From positions 1-45,106 of the forward strand of contig CAVEVQ010000020.1 of NCBI GenBank assembly GCA_963619325.1: a stretch of 45,106 nucleotides of DNA. The letters run 5' to 3'. Positions 33,836-41,057 of the stretch are shown in pieces. Made by a program: the position numbers and the translations under genes. How positions within the stretch are numbered: position 1 is the first letter of the stretch; every line of letters begins with the position of its first letter. The DNA is from UBA1181 sp963619325 (lineage in GTDB: Bacteria; Bacteroidota; Bacteroidia; Bacteroidales; Paludibacteraceae). The notes beneath the pieces were generated by a model, which did no database searches, was not told where the DNA came from, and was given only the letters and a program-made list of their open reading frames with translations.

Positions 33836-34441
33836 TTATTTTTTCCCATAGAGAACGGGGTTGAGGTTAGGATCATTGTACATTTTCATCTGCTTGTAGA
33901 CTTTCATGTAGCGGTTCCCGTCTTCAATGTCTTTGATGAGTTGATCGATAGCGGAGGAAAGGTCTTCCCTTTGCTCAAGAAGAACGTCCAATTTCTTTTG
34001 GCACGCTGCGATATGGTCGGCGGAGACATCTGTGCGACTAACCTCGGCTTGCATGTGATAGATTTTGAGTGCGAGGATGGAGAGGCGGTCTATAGCCCAT
34101 GCGGGACTCTCCGTGTTGATGACCGCCGTCGCTTTGACTTTGACGTTGGCATATTTCTCTAAGAAATAGCTATCAATACGCTCTACGAGGTCTGTGCGGT
34201 CCTGGTTTGACTTGTCTATTCTGCGTTTGATAGCCAAAGCCTCCACGGGATCAATTTCAGGGTTTCGGATGATGTCTTCCAAGTGCCATTGAACGGTGTC
34301 GATCCAATTTTTGAGATACAACACGTTTTCAATAGTCTGTGGGGCGTATGGATTATGCATTGGAGCATCTACATTGTCCACCTTATGGTAATCTGCTATA
34401 GTGCCATCAAACAACTTATTGGCGTCTTTACTGAAGCTCAT
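33836..34441 (-). CDS. DUF4254-family protein
   Basis: About 201 residues from the ATG at 34441 (MSFSKDANKLFDGTIADYHKVD). The open frame reaches 34579 but would then run through the promoter and half of a repeat element. The sequence is mostly helical and soluble: PYAPQTIENVLYLKNWIDTVQWHLEDIIRNPEIDP and IDRLSILALKIYHMQAEVSR. It matches a conserved Bacteroidetes family of unknown function usually found next to GT9 glycosyltransferases, as here, so a role in LPS assembly is possible but not shown. Its own promoter lies at 34468-34499. Confidence 0.75.
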   Translation of the reverse strand: MSFSKDANKLFDGTIADYHKVDNVDAPMHNPYAPQTIENVLYLKNWIDTVQWHLEDIIRNPEIDPVEALAIKRRIDKSNQDRTDLVERIDSYFLEKYANVKVKATAVINTESPAWAIDRLSILALKIYHMQAEVSRTDVSADHIAACQKKLDVLLEQREDLSSAIDQLIKDIEDGNRYMKVYKQMKMYNDPNLNPVLYGKK

Positions 34442-34467
34442 TTTGTTTTTTTCCGAAAATTTTCTGG

Positions 34468-34499
34468 CAAAATTACGGAAAAAGGTAGAACACACACAA
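34468..34499 (-). promoter_or_regulatory. promoter of the DUF4254-GT9 unit
   Basis: On the minus strand TTG (34497-34499), 21 bases, TAATTTTG (34468-34475). Copy A of the structured repeat begins 47 bases further upstream. Confidence 0.6.
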
Positions 34500-34545
34500 T
34501 TTTTAGAGATGATTTTCAGACCGATATGACGAAGTCGGTAGGGCC

Positions 34546-34637
34546 ATAAACGAAGAATGCGTCCCACGCTGGGACGCACCTTTCTCCATAGAGGTTTAGC
34601 TTAAGGCAAGAATCTTACCTTGACAAGATTTTATGGT
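34546..34637. repeat. structured 92-bp repeat, copy A
   Basis: Nearly identical to copy B at 35299-35389 (four differences). It holds a 9-bp hairpin TGCGTCCCA/TGGGACGCA, a weak middle hairpin (CTCcataGAG) and a third hairpin AAGG-c-AAG...CTT-a-CCTT. In copy B the fourth pair of the third stem changes from G-C to A-T. CCATAAA occurs near both ends in opposite orientation (34544-34550 and 34630-34636). On the minus strand the strong hairpin is followed by TTCTTCGTTT, so it could terminate the rhodanese transcript. Confidence 0.75.
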
Positions 34638-34670
34638 TCTTTATATCTTATAAGTTCCTCTGACGGGAAA

Positions 34671-35117
34671 CTATTTTTCAACATCGTAGCCTGCACTTTC
34701 CCAACCTGCGAAGCCAGACTCCAAGTTTATGGTTTTGTAATTATTCCAGGTGTTGGCTATACGACCAGGAAGAGACATTCCAACTGCGCTCCATCCACCT
34801 TTCCCATAAACGAAAATCTTTTTGGATGTGTCGAACTTTGCCTTTACTGCAGTCATAAACTTACCATCATCGCTACTCCAATCTGCAGCGTTGGAAGCGT
34901 CAATGTTCACTGCACCTGGGATATGCCCTTTTGCATACGAGGTATCTGGTCTTGTGTCCAAGATTTGGGGATTGCTTTCTGCGTCAATCATACTTTTAAA
35001 CTTTGCAGCGTCAACTTTCATATACGCTGTCAACTCTTCTTCGTCTCCACTCTTGCTACAAGAAGAAGCACAAAATATTGCAACGACTGCAATTAAAGCA
35101 AATTTCAAAAATTTCAT
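34671..35117 (-). CDS. rhodanese-like lipoprotein lacking the catalytic Cys
   Basis: 148 residues. Signal peptide with lipobox CASSC (Cys ~20). The rhodanese fold is marked by ILDTRPDTSYAKGHIPGAVNI (52-72) and the C-terminal LESGFAGWESAGYDV. At the position of the active-site loop, where active enzymes have VYCxxGxRS, the sequence is VYGKGGWSA, so the sulfur-carrying Cys is Gly at ~105. It cannot act as a sulfurtransferase and may be a binding or regulatory domain on the periplasmic side. It has its own promoter and lies between two copies of a structured repeat. Confidence 0.85.
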   Translation of the reverse strand: MKFLKFALIAVVAIFCASSCSKSGDEEELTAYMKVDAAKFKSMIDAESNPQILDTRPDTSYAKGHIPGAVNIDASNAADWSSDDGKFMTAVKAKFDTSKKIFVYGKGGWSAVGMSLPGRIANTWNNYKTINLESGFAGWESAGYDVEK

Positions 35118-35213
35118 ACTCTATACCTATTATATATTATACAATTTATTTACAATAACGATTGTTTTTAGAACCTTTATTTTGAAATACGCAGCTATGC
35201 ACTCAAAACTCGG

Positions 35214-35244
35214 CAAATATAGAAACGTTTTTTTTCCTTGCAAA
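35214..35244 (-). promoter_or_regulatory. promoter of the rhodanese lipoprotein gene
   Basis: On the minus strand TTTG (35241-35244), 19 bases, TATATTTG (35214-35221): a full promoter, ~97 bases before the ATG. Copy B of the repeat begins 55 bases upstream. Confidence 0.7.
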
Positions 35245-35298
35245 GGAAATGGAGAAAAATATCAGTGAAAGTTTCATTTGACAGAAGAAGGTGTGCCT

Positions 35299-35389
35299 AT
35301 AAACGAAGAATGCGTCCCACGTTGGGACGCACCTTTCTCCATAGAGGTTTAGCTTAAGACAAGATCTTATCTTGACAAGATTTTATGGT
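35299..35389. repeat. structured 91-bp repeat, copy B
   Basis: Second copy of the element at 34546-34637, same orientation, ~95% identical. The strong TGCGTCCCA/TGGGACGCA stem is unchanged and differs only in its loop. The third stem is AAGA-c-AAG...CTT-a-TCTT, with a compensatory change relative to copy A. It lies upstream of the rhodanese promoter, as copy A lies upstream of the DUF4254 promoter. Confidence 0.75.
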
Positions 35390-35589
35390 CTATTTTCAAT
35401 GTTTTTATGCTGAATCTTGTTCAGCACTGTATCCTTTTTGCGTTTCTGATTGCATACCAACCTCCAAATATGCCATTGGCGTTGTCTCAAACAAACTGGA
35501 TAAGACCATCTTCCGATCGTCTATCTCTATCCTCTGATTTCTGAGTTGTAGCACAAACAGGGTTCCCACTTTTGAAAACACGCAATTTA

Positions 35590-35726
35590 TATACATTCAA
35601 AACTTTTGCAAAGTTAAAAATATTTTTGACTTTGACAAAAATATTTCCGTTTTTTTGTCTGGAACCTTTCACATTCTCACATACGAAATATTTAGGTTGT
35701 AAATTCTCAAGGATCTTACAATCTAC
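35590..35726 (-). pseudogene. fragment of a cytosine-C5 DNA methyltransferase
   Basis: A minus-strand frame encodes KILENLQPKYFVCENVKG followed by KNGNIFVKVKNIF and AKVLNV. This is the order of motif IV (PKYF...ENVK) and the following segment (NGN...VKN...AKVLN) in C5-cytosine methyltransferases such as M.HhaI. The motif I and PCQ regions are missing and no intact continuation exists. The frame carries on to 35487 without further resemblance. It is a decayed piece, probably of an old restriction-modification locus. The flanks (35390-35590 and 35727-35870) show no recognisable gene. Confidence 0.4.
35609..35639 (-). promoter_or_regulatory. promoter-like sequence inside the methyltransferase remnant
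   Basis: On the minus strand TTTG (35636-35639), 19 bases, TAACTTTG (35609-35616). It is a full consensus match but overlaps decayed coding sequence, so it may be fortuitous. Downstream is a 63-codon ORF (35405-35596) and a hairpin TGCTGAA/TTCAGCA near 35415. Confidence 0.4.
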
Positions 35727-35870
35727 TTATATAGGTTGGCTCATTCATCGTTTGTGTCTTTTATTGGGTTCACGATGCAGGAAGTCGTTCCAACTCCGAG
35801 TTTGACGACCGTTTATACTACTAACTATGATATTACTGAATACAATTCGGCGAACTGATGTTTCTCCGAT

Positions 35871-36449
35871 TTACTCCCTGTGTCTCGCTTTCAACTCCCT
35901 TGCCAGATCTTCTATACGATAGCCCTTCTCTGTGAGTAACACGATGAGGTGATACATCAAATCAGACGACTCATATAGGAACTGTTCGTCGGTGCCATTT
36001 GTTGCCTCTATGATAGTCTCGACAGCCTCTTCCCCGACCTTCTGAGAGATTTTGTTGACACCTTTCGTGAAGAGTTTGGTAGTATATGAACCTTCGGGCA
36101 TCTCGCGTTTGCGTTTTTCGATGAAAGTCTGCAAGTATGACAGGAAAGCCAAATCTTCAAGATTCTTCTCACCCCGAAATGTGTCTGCACCCGTGGTTGA
36201 GCCTTCAGGGCGAGCTTTGATCACGACTGCTGTTTTCTCCGTGTTATAGACAACGTCGTCAACGGTTACGGGTTTGAAATATTCGCCTCCCGTCACCACT
36301 TCGATTGCACTGTTGTCGTTATTCAAAAGATAGACTTCTTTAGTCTCGTCCATCTTTGCTAATGCCTCATCGTTTACATATCCGATTCTTAGGATTTTCT
36401 GGTCGCGAACATCCTGTACTACTGCTTGCAATAAGTTCTTTCTTTCCAT
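35871..36449 (-). CDS. hisE: HisIE-like protein: intact HisE, degenerate HisI
   Basis: 192 residues with the length and order of the HisIE fusion. The C-terminal half (~100-192) is a good phosphoribosyl-ATP pyrophosphohydrolase: EMPEGSYTTKLFTKGVNKISQ, KVGEEAVETIIEATNG and DLMYHLIVLLTEKGY with the metal-binding acidic residues. The N-terminal half keeps the HisI outline (LLQAVVQDVRDQKILRIGYVNDEAL) but lacks the key motifs: the CHTGxxSC zinc site is STTGADTF, the DCDxD site is DDVVYNTE, and the W.KG..SG loop is absent. The phosphoribosyl-AMP cyclohydrolase step is therefore unlikely to be done by this protein. The gene follows argD by 11 bases. The frame is intact, so this is not simple decay. 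Confidence 0.85.
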   Translation of the reverse strand: MERKNLLQAVVQDVRDQKILRIGYVNDEALAKMDETKEVYLLNNDNSAIEVVTGGEYFKPVTVDDVVYNTEKTAVVIKARPEGSTTGADTFRGEKNLEDLAFLSYLQTFIEKRKREMPEGSYTTKLFTKGVNKISQKVGEEAVETIIEATNGTDEQFLYESSDLMYHLIVLLTEKGYRIEDLARELKARHRE

Positions 36450-36460
36450 CTCTTTTTATT

Positions 36461-37600
36461 TTAGTAGTTTTTAGAAAGGGATTTCTTTAAACGTTCGATG
36501 AAGTCGTCAACATTTGCTTTTGAGATGCAAAGAGGTGGTAATATTCTCAACACGTTTGTTCCGCTGCAGCCAGTGAAAGTGTGTTGTTCAAAAACGAGAT
36601 CGTTGCGAATCTCCTTATACGGACAATCCAACTCGACACCAATCATCAATCCGCGGCCACGCACATCCACGACATGCGGCAACTTCGCATCTTTAAGTTT
36701 TTGGATGAAATATTCACCTACTTCCGCCACATTGGCAACAAGGTTCTCATTCTCCATCACATCGATAACCGCCAAAGCAGCAGTACATGCGAGGTGGTTT
36801 CCTCCAAAAGTTGTTCCTAACTGTCCATAGACTGGGGTAAACTTAGGTGAGATCAAGACAGCAGCCATTGGGAAACCGTTTCCGATTCCTTTTGCAACAG
36901 TAATTAAATCTGGTTTCACTCCAAGATGCTGGTGTGCGAAGAATTTACCGGAACGTCCATAACCGCATTGAATTTCGTCGCAAATCAGAATGGTGTCATA
37001 CTTGTCACACACTTCACGAAGACCTTGCAAAAACTCCTTCTCAACCATTCTGATGCCGCCTACACCCTGGATGCACTCTAAGATGACGGCGCAAACATCA
37101 CCTTTCTCAATTTCCTTCTTCCAAGCCGCCAAATCGTTGAGAGGAAGATAGGTCACATGTTTCGCATCATTAATAGGAGCGATAATCTTTGGATTGTTGG
37201 TTACCTCAACAGCCAAGGAAGTACGACCATGAAATGCTTTTTCAACAGATAAAACTCGTGTACGCCCATTGTAAAAAGATGAGAGTTTCAGAGCGTTCTC
37301 ATTGGCTTCGGCACCAGAGTTAATTAAGAACAACTGGTAATCCTCATATCCGGAGATCTTGCCCAACCGCTCTGCTAACCGCACCTGTAGTTTGTTGACC
37401 ACAGAATTGGAGTAGAAACCCAACTCGTTGAGCTGCTTTGTCATCATCTCCACATAGTGAGGGTGGCAATGACCAATGCTAATGACCGCATGACCACCAT
37501 AAAAGTCCAAGTACTCTTGACCTTTATCGTCCCATACCTTACAACCTTTTCCCTTTACAATATTCACGTTGTACAAGGGGTACACATCGAAAAGATTCAT
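36461..37600 (-). CDS. argD: acetylornithine/succinylornithine aminotransferase
   Basis: 379 residues. A class III PLP-dependent aminotransferase of arginine synthesis, exchanging the amino group between N-acyl-ornithine semialdehyde and glutamate. In Bacteroides-type pathways the acyl group is succinyl. Motifs: FYGGHAVISIGHCHPHYV, INSGAEANENALKLS, KAFHGRTSLAVEVT, LICDEIQCGYGRSGKFFAHQH and the PLP lysine in ITVAKGIGNGFP (~237), then LGTTFGGNHLACTAAL. The C-terminus VLRILPPLCISKANVDDF is typical. The other arg genes are not in the window. It forms a two-gene unit with the hisIE-like gene. Confidence 0.88.
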   Translation of the reverse strand: MNLFDVYPLYNVNIVKGKGCKVWDDKGQEYLDFYGGHAVISIGHCHPHYVEMMTKQLNELGFYSNSVVNKLQVRLAERLGKISGYEDYQLFLINSGAEANENALKLSSFYNGRTRVLSVEKAFHGRTSLAVEVTNNPKIIAPINDAKHVTYLPLNDLAAWKKEIEKGDVCAVILECIQGVGGIRMVEKEFLQGLREVCDKYDTILICDEIQCGYGRSGKFFAHQHLGVKPDLITVAKGIGNGFPMAAVLISPKFTPVYGQLGTTFGGNHLACTAALAVIDVMENENLVANVAEVGEYFIQKLKDAKLPHVVDVRGRGLMIGVELDCPYKEIRNDLVFEQHTFTGCSGTNVLRILPPLCISKANVDDFIERLKKSLSKNY

Positions 37601-37646
37601 ATTACGTCAGTTTAATCTGTGAAAATCATTCTAAAATGATATATTG

Positions 37647-37654
37647 CAAAAATA
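37647..37654 (-). promoter_or_regulatory. -7 box (TATTTTTG) upstream of argD
   Basis: CAAAAATA on the plus strand is a -7 match on the minus strand, ~47 bases before the ATG. No -33 box at the right spacing. Confidence 0.35.
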
Positions 37655-37693
37655 ACACAAAATTTGTTTTTCCTCCCTACTGCAATACAACTA

Positions 37694-37723
37694 AAAAGCC
37701 CGATGCTTTTGCACCGAGCTTTT
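37694..37723 (-). terminator. terminator after the sugar transporter gene
   Basis: AAAAGC/GCTTTT ends with inner CG/CG and TGC/GCA pairings around a TTTT loop. On the minus strand it is followed by a T run. It lies ~25 bases past the transporter stop. Confidence 0.7.
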
Positions 37724-37745
37724 ATCAATTAATGGAAACCCATCA

Positions 37746-39185
37746 TTAGCCTCTTTTACAATTCTCCTGTTGAGCCTTCATTTCTTCCAACTTGCGGGAA
37801 TTTTCTTGAATCTTATCCTCATCAATGGTGTAGAACAAAAGCGCTATGATACCAATCACAGAACCGACCAATGGAAGAACAGAGAAATAAGTCTTCAGAG
37901 AGGAGATTGTCTCTGCGCTCAGCTCTGTGTTAGCGACGAATCCGATAGCAGCCAATGCGTAGGCAGGAATTGAATTTGCCAAAGCCTGACCTAACTTCTG
38001 AGCCATTGTGGCTGATGAATAAATCAAACCAGTGGCACGACGACCCGTCTCAACCTCGGAGTTGTCGGCTACATCGGCATACATACTCCACATGATATAT
38101 CCAGAAGGACCGATTGCCAATGTAAAGACGATGTTGAGGAGAATAATGGTTCCGATATTGCTCTTATCCAAGAACATGAACGCCACGGAAAGAACGGAAG
38201 CCAAAGCGAAGCAACCCAACCAAGTATTCTTCTTACCGAATTTCTTCACAACGATTTGAATCAACAAAGTACCGATGATAGTGAAGATGGAACCAGATGC
38301 CAGCAAAAGAGTTGACACTAACTCCCAAGTGAGTTCACGTCCGAACAACGTTCCAGAAACAGAGAACACTTCCTTACCATCGACGATAGAATAGTCTGCC
38401 ACGCAGTATTTTGCGTAGTAAGGAATCAATCCGTTATGAACGAAGACGAAGAACAACATGGCGATACCAGCTACAGTAAGCATAATCCATGGCTTGTTGT
38501 TCATCAAGTCCTTCACATCATCTGAGAGATTACTCTTGGCCTCTTTCACTGGCTCAACACGCTCGCGAGTGAAGAAGAACGTACACATCAACATAATGAA
38601 TGCGGCAACTGCATAGAGAGCTGCGGTGTACGAGAAGGCTGTTTTGCCATCCACTTGCAGATTGTCTTGAATGTAACGAACGATGACAAACACAAAACCG
38701 TAGCTGCACAAACAACCAATCTGCGCGCCCACGTTTCTGAAAGCAGACACATCGGTTCTCTCTTGTGGATCTGGAGAGATGACACCCATCAACGCCCCAT
38801 ACGGCACATTGACAACAGAGTACATCAAACGGCAGAGCAAAAAGGTAATGTAAGCATAAATCAACTTTCCTGTATCATTCAACTCCGGAGTATAGAATGT
38901 CAAGAAACCAATCACACAGAATGGGACTACACCGAAGAGAATCCAAGGACGGAAGCGTCCCCACCGAGAGTTGTGGCGATCAGCGATCGCACCAATGATG
39001 ACATCAAACGCGATATCAATACAAGAGACTACCAACACCATCGTTCCTACAGCGGCGGCTGCAATTCCGAAATAGTCGGTATAGAACACCGTAGCCATAC
39101 AGATCAAACCCCAAAAGAGGTTGCAAGCCAAGTCGCCTGCTCCGTACGAACATTTTTCTAAGATGGATAATTTACCGTTTTTCAT
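37746..39185 (-). CDS. GPH-family sugar:cation symporter (MFS)
   Basis: 479 residues with about 12 membrane helices. The start KLSILEKCSYGAGDLACNLFWGLI and the first-loop signature AIADRHNSRWGRFRPWILFGVVPF are typical of the glycoside-pentoside-hexuronide transporter family (MelB, XynB-like). Later MGVISPDPQERTDVSAFRN and YIMWSMYADVADNSEVETGRRATGLIYS are also family blocks. It sits 22 bases after the GH3 gene and near GH5 and GH94, so cellobiose or short beta-glucan oligosaccharides are a reasonable substrate guess. The transporter would supply cytoplasmic disaccharide to the phosphorylase. Confidence 0.9.
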   Translation of the reverse strand: MKNGKLSILEKCSYGAGDLACNLFWGLICMATVFYTDYFGIAAAAVGTMVLVVSCIDIAFDVIIGAIADRHNSRWGRFRPWILFGVVPFCVIGFLTFYTPELNDTGKLIYAYITFLLCRLMYSVVNVPYGALMGVISPDPQERTDVSAFRNVGAQIGCLCSYGFVFVIVRYIQDNLQVDGKTAFSYTAALYAVAAFIMLMCTFFFTRERVEPVKEAKSNLSDDVKDLMNNKPWIMLTVAGIAMLFFVFVHNGLIPYYAKYCVADYSIVDGKEVFSVSGTLFGRELTWELVSTLLLASGSIFTIIGTLLIQIVVKKFGKKNTWLGCFALASVLSVAFMFLDKSNIGTIILLNIVFTLAIGPSGYIMWSMYADVADNSEVETGRRATGLIYSSATMAQKLGQALANSIPAYALAAIGFVANTELSAETISSLKTYFSVLPLVGSVIGIIALLFYTIDEDKIQENSRKLEEMKAQQENCKRG

Positions 39186-39207
39186 TATATCAAAATTTAT
39201 TATCTGA

Positions 39208-40989
39208 TTATCTTAACTCTTCTCTATGCAATCTTACAGGTGATTTTCCAGAGAAAGGAATCTCGCCACAAAGAGCCTTGACAACGGCTGTTTGTGTGAA
39301 AGCGTCGCAACTGTAAGCGTTGATTTGCACTGGGGAGATTGATTCATACAACTCGTTCAAATATGGGTTGCTGTACGAAATGCTGATTCTCTTAGCGGAG
39401 TTAGTCATATTGACCGTCCAAACGCCAAAAGCCTCTTTGTCTTTGAACAACGCTGTTCCCAAAGGTGAGAAATAGCGATTTTCAAACATCACGATGATTT
39501 TGTCATAAGCATCCAACTTGTCGATCTGCCAACCCCACTCGTAGAAATGAGGGTTCACCAACATGGTAACCTCGAAGCCTCGTTTCTCCAACTCTCTCTT
39601 GGTGAGGTCGAACTTCTTATCGTCGATGCAATAGCCAACCGGAGCGAGAAGGATTTTTTTCACCTTTTCAGTCGTCAACGGAATGTCGTTGTTTTTGTCT
39701 TCCAAAAGGGTAACGGCTTTTTCTGCAATCTTCGTACCTGTCTCTGCCACCAAAACTTTATCGGATTCACTCATCTGCGTGAAGATAGAATCGCCCGAAA
39801 CTTTTTCAAGCAAGCCGAAACGTTCACGCAAAGCCCAGATACGCTCCACAGCCTCGTCCAAACGAGACATTGGGATTTCGCCTCTGTTAATACGAGCCTC
39901 AACGGTATCCATATACGCAAGAGACGGCCAAAGAACGACGTCAGCTCCTGCGGCAAACACCTGCACAGAGAGTTCCAATTCGTCTTTGTAGTAACCTGCA
40001 CAACCTCCCATATTCAGCGCATCAGATATAATGACACCTTTATAGCCTAATTTGTCGCGCAGCAAGCCTTGCATCAATTCAGGAGAGCAAGTAGCGGGCG
40101 GAAGTTGTCCGTTGATTGAGTCCTTTTGATAGAAAGGCAATGTGAGGTGTCCCACCATGATAGAAGCGGCACCCCCGTCGATCATCTCTTTGAAAAGTTT
40201 TCCGAAAGAATTAATCCACTCCTCTTTTGATAAGAAATTAGGCGTCGTGACAATATGTTGGTTACGCATGGTTACACCGTCGCCAGGAAAATGCTTAACG
40301 GTGGCGATGACGTTTTGGTCGTGGATACCGTGCATTTGATTCCTTAACAAAGGAATAGCAAGGTTGGCGCTATCGGAGATAGAACGCTCGATAACCAACT
40401 CTTGCAGAGGATTCATATTTAAGTCGCACACAGGGTGAAGAAGCCAGTTAAAGCCCATCTCTTTCGCCTCTGTAGCGATTGATTTTCCGAAGTTATATGC
40501 TAAAGCAGTGTCGTTGGCCGCTCCGATAGACATTTCGGCGGGCATGTGGGTGTATTTACCATACGTTTCGCCCATACCGCGTTCGAAGTCTTCAGAGAAG
40601 AACAACGGATATTTAGAAGCCTCGTTAAACTCTTTCATAGTGCGTGCGATGAGGGCTTCTGGCTCTTTCTCATAGTTAACGTAATACCAGCGAGCGATGA
40701 AGATACCGCCGACAGGATATTTTTCCATGAACGCTTTGATGTCTCCGTTTCCGACCTCCTTATAGTCGAAATATTTGGAAACGACCATCATTGTCTGCCC
40801 GATTTTCTCGCGAACGGACAAGTTTTTCCAAGTTGTATCTTTGGCTTGGAATTCATAGGTTGCGTGAGGAAACTCAGTCTCTCCCTTGTTTTGGGAGGAT
40901 GAAGGCGCACATTGAGTAAGTGTCAGACTGGCAACTGTAGCCAGAGAGAGACCTTTGAAAAGTGCTTTTGTTATTCTCATGGTGTCCAT
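39208..40989 (-). CDS. GH3 glycosidase, NagZ-like, lipoprotein
   Basis: 593 residues. A short N-terminus leads to a lipobox TLTQC (Cys ~27), so it is membrane-anchored. The GH3 TIM-barrel domain (~60-390) has FSEDFERGMG, KHFPGDGVT (232-240) and GVIISDALNMGG (318-329) with the nucleophile Asp ~323. The C-terminal domain resembles the GH3 C domain. The barrel is of the NagZ type, but the KHFPGHG His that acts as acid/base partner in NagZ is Asp here, so the catalytic set-up may differ. Either beta-glucosidase or beta-N-acetylhexosaminidase activity is possible. With GH5 and GH94 as neighbours, beta-glucosidase is favoured. Confidence 0.82.
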   Translation of the reverse strand: MDTMRITKALFKGLSLATVASLTLTQCAPSSSQNKGETEFPHATYEFQAKDTTWKNLSVREKIGQTMMVVSKYFDYKEVGNGDIKAFMEKYPVGGIFIARWYYVNYEKEPEALIARTMKEFNEASKYPLFFSEDFERGMGETYGKYTHMPAEMSIGAANDTALAYNFGKSIATEAKEMGFNWLLHPVCDLNMNPLQELVIERSISDSANLAIPLLRNQMHGIHDQNVIATVKHFPGDGVTMRNQHIVTTPNFLSKEEWINSFGKLFKEMIDGGAASIMVGHLTLPFYQKDSINGQLPPATCSPELMQGLLRDKLGYKGVIISDALNMGGCAGYYKDELELSVQVFAAGADVVLWPSLAYMDTVEARINRGEIPMSRLDEAVERIWALRERFGLLEKVSGDSIFTQMSESDKVLVAETGTKIAEKAVTLLEDKNNDIPLTTEKVKKILLAPVGYCIDDKKFDLTKRELEKRGFEVTMLVNPHFYEWGWQIDKLDAYDKIIVMFENRYFSPLGTALFKDKEAFGVWTVNMTNSAKRISISYSNPYLNELYESISPVQINAYSCDAFTQTAVVKALCGEIPFSGKSPVRLHREELR

Positions 40990-41014
40990 TAATAATTTTA
41001 TATAGAGAAAACCA

Positions 41015-41039
41015 AAGGGAGAGCAGGTCGCCCTCCCTT
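41015..41039 (-). terminator. hairpin between GH5 and GH3 genes
   Basis: AAGGGAG (41015-41021) pairs with CTCCCTT (41033-41039). On the minus strand TTTGGTTTTCTC follows, a weak U tract. It could partly end GH5 transcription. Confidence 0.5.
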
Positions 41040-41057
41040 ATCAGATATATCACTTTA

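Noticed and set aside
34442..34579. N-terminal extension of the DUF4254 protein
   Set aside because: It translates a promoter and half of a non-coding repeat. The conserved part starts at 34441.
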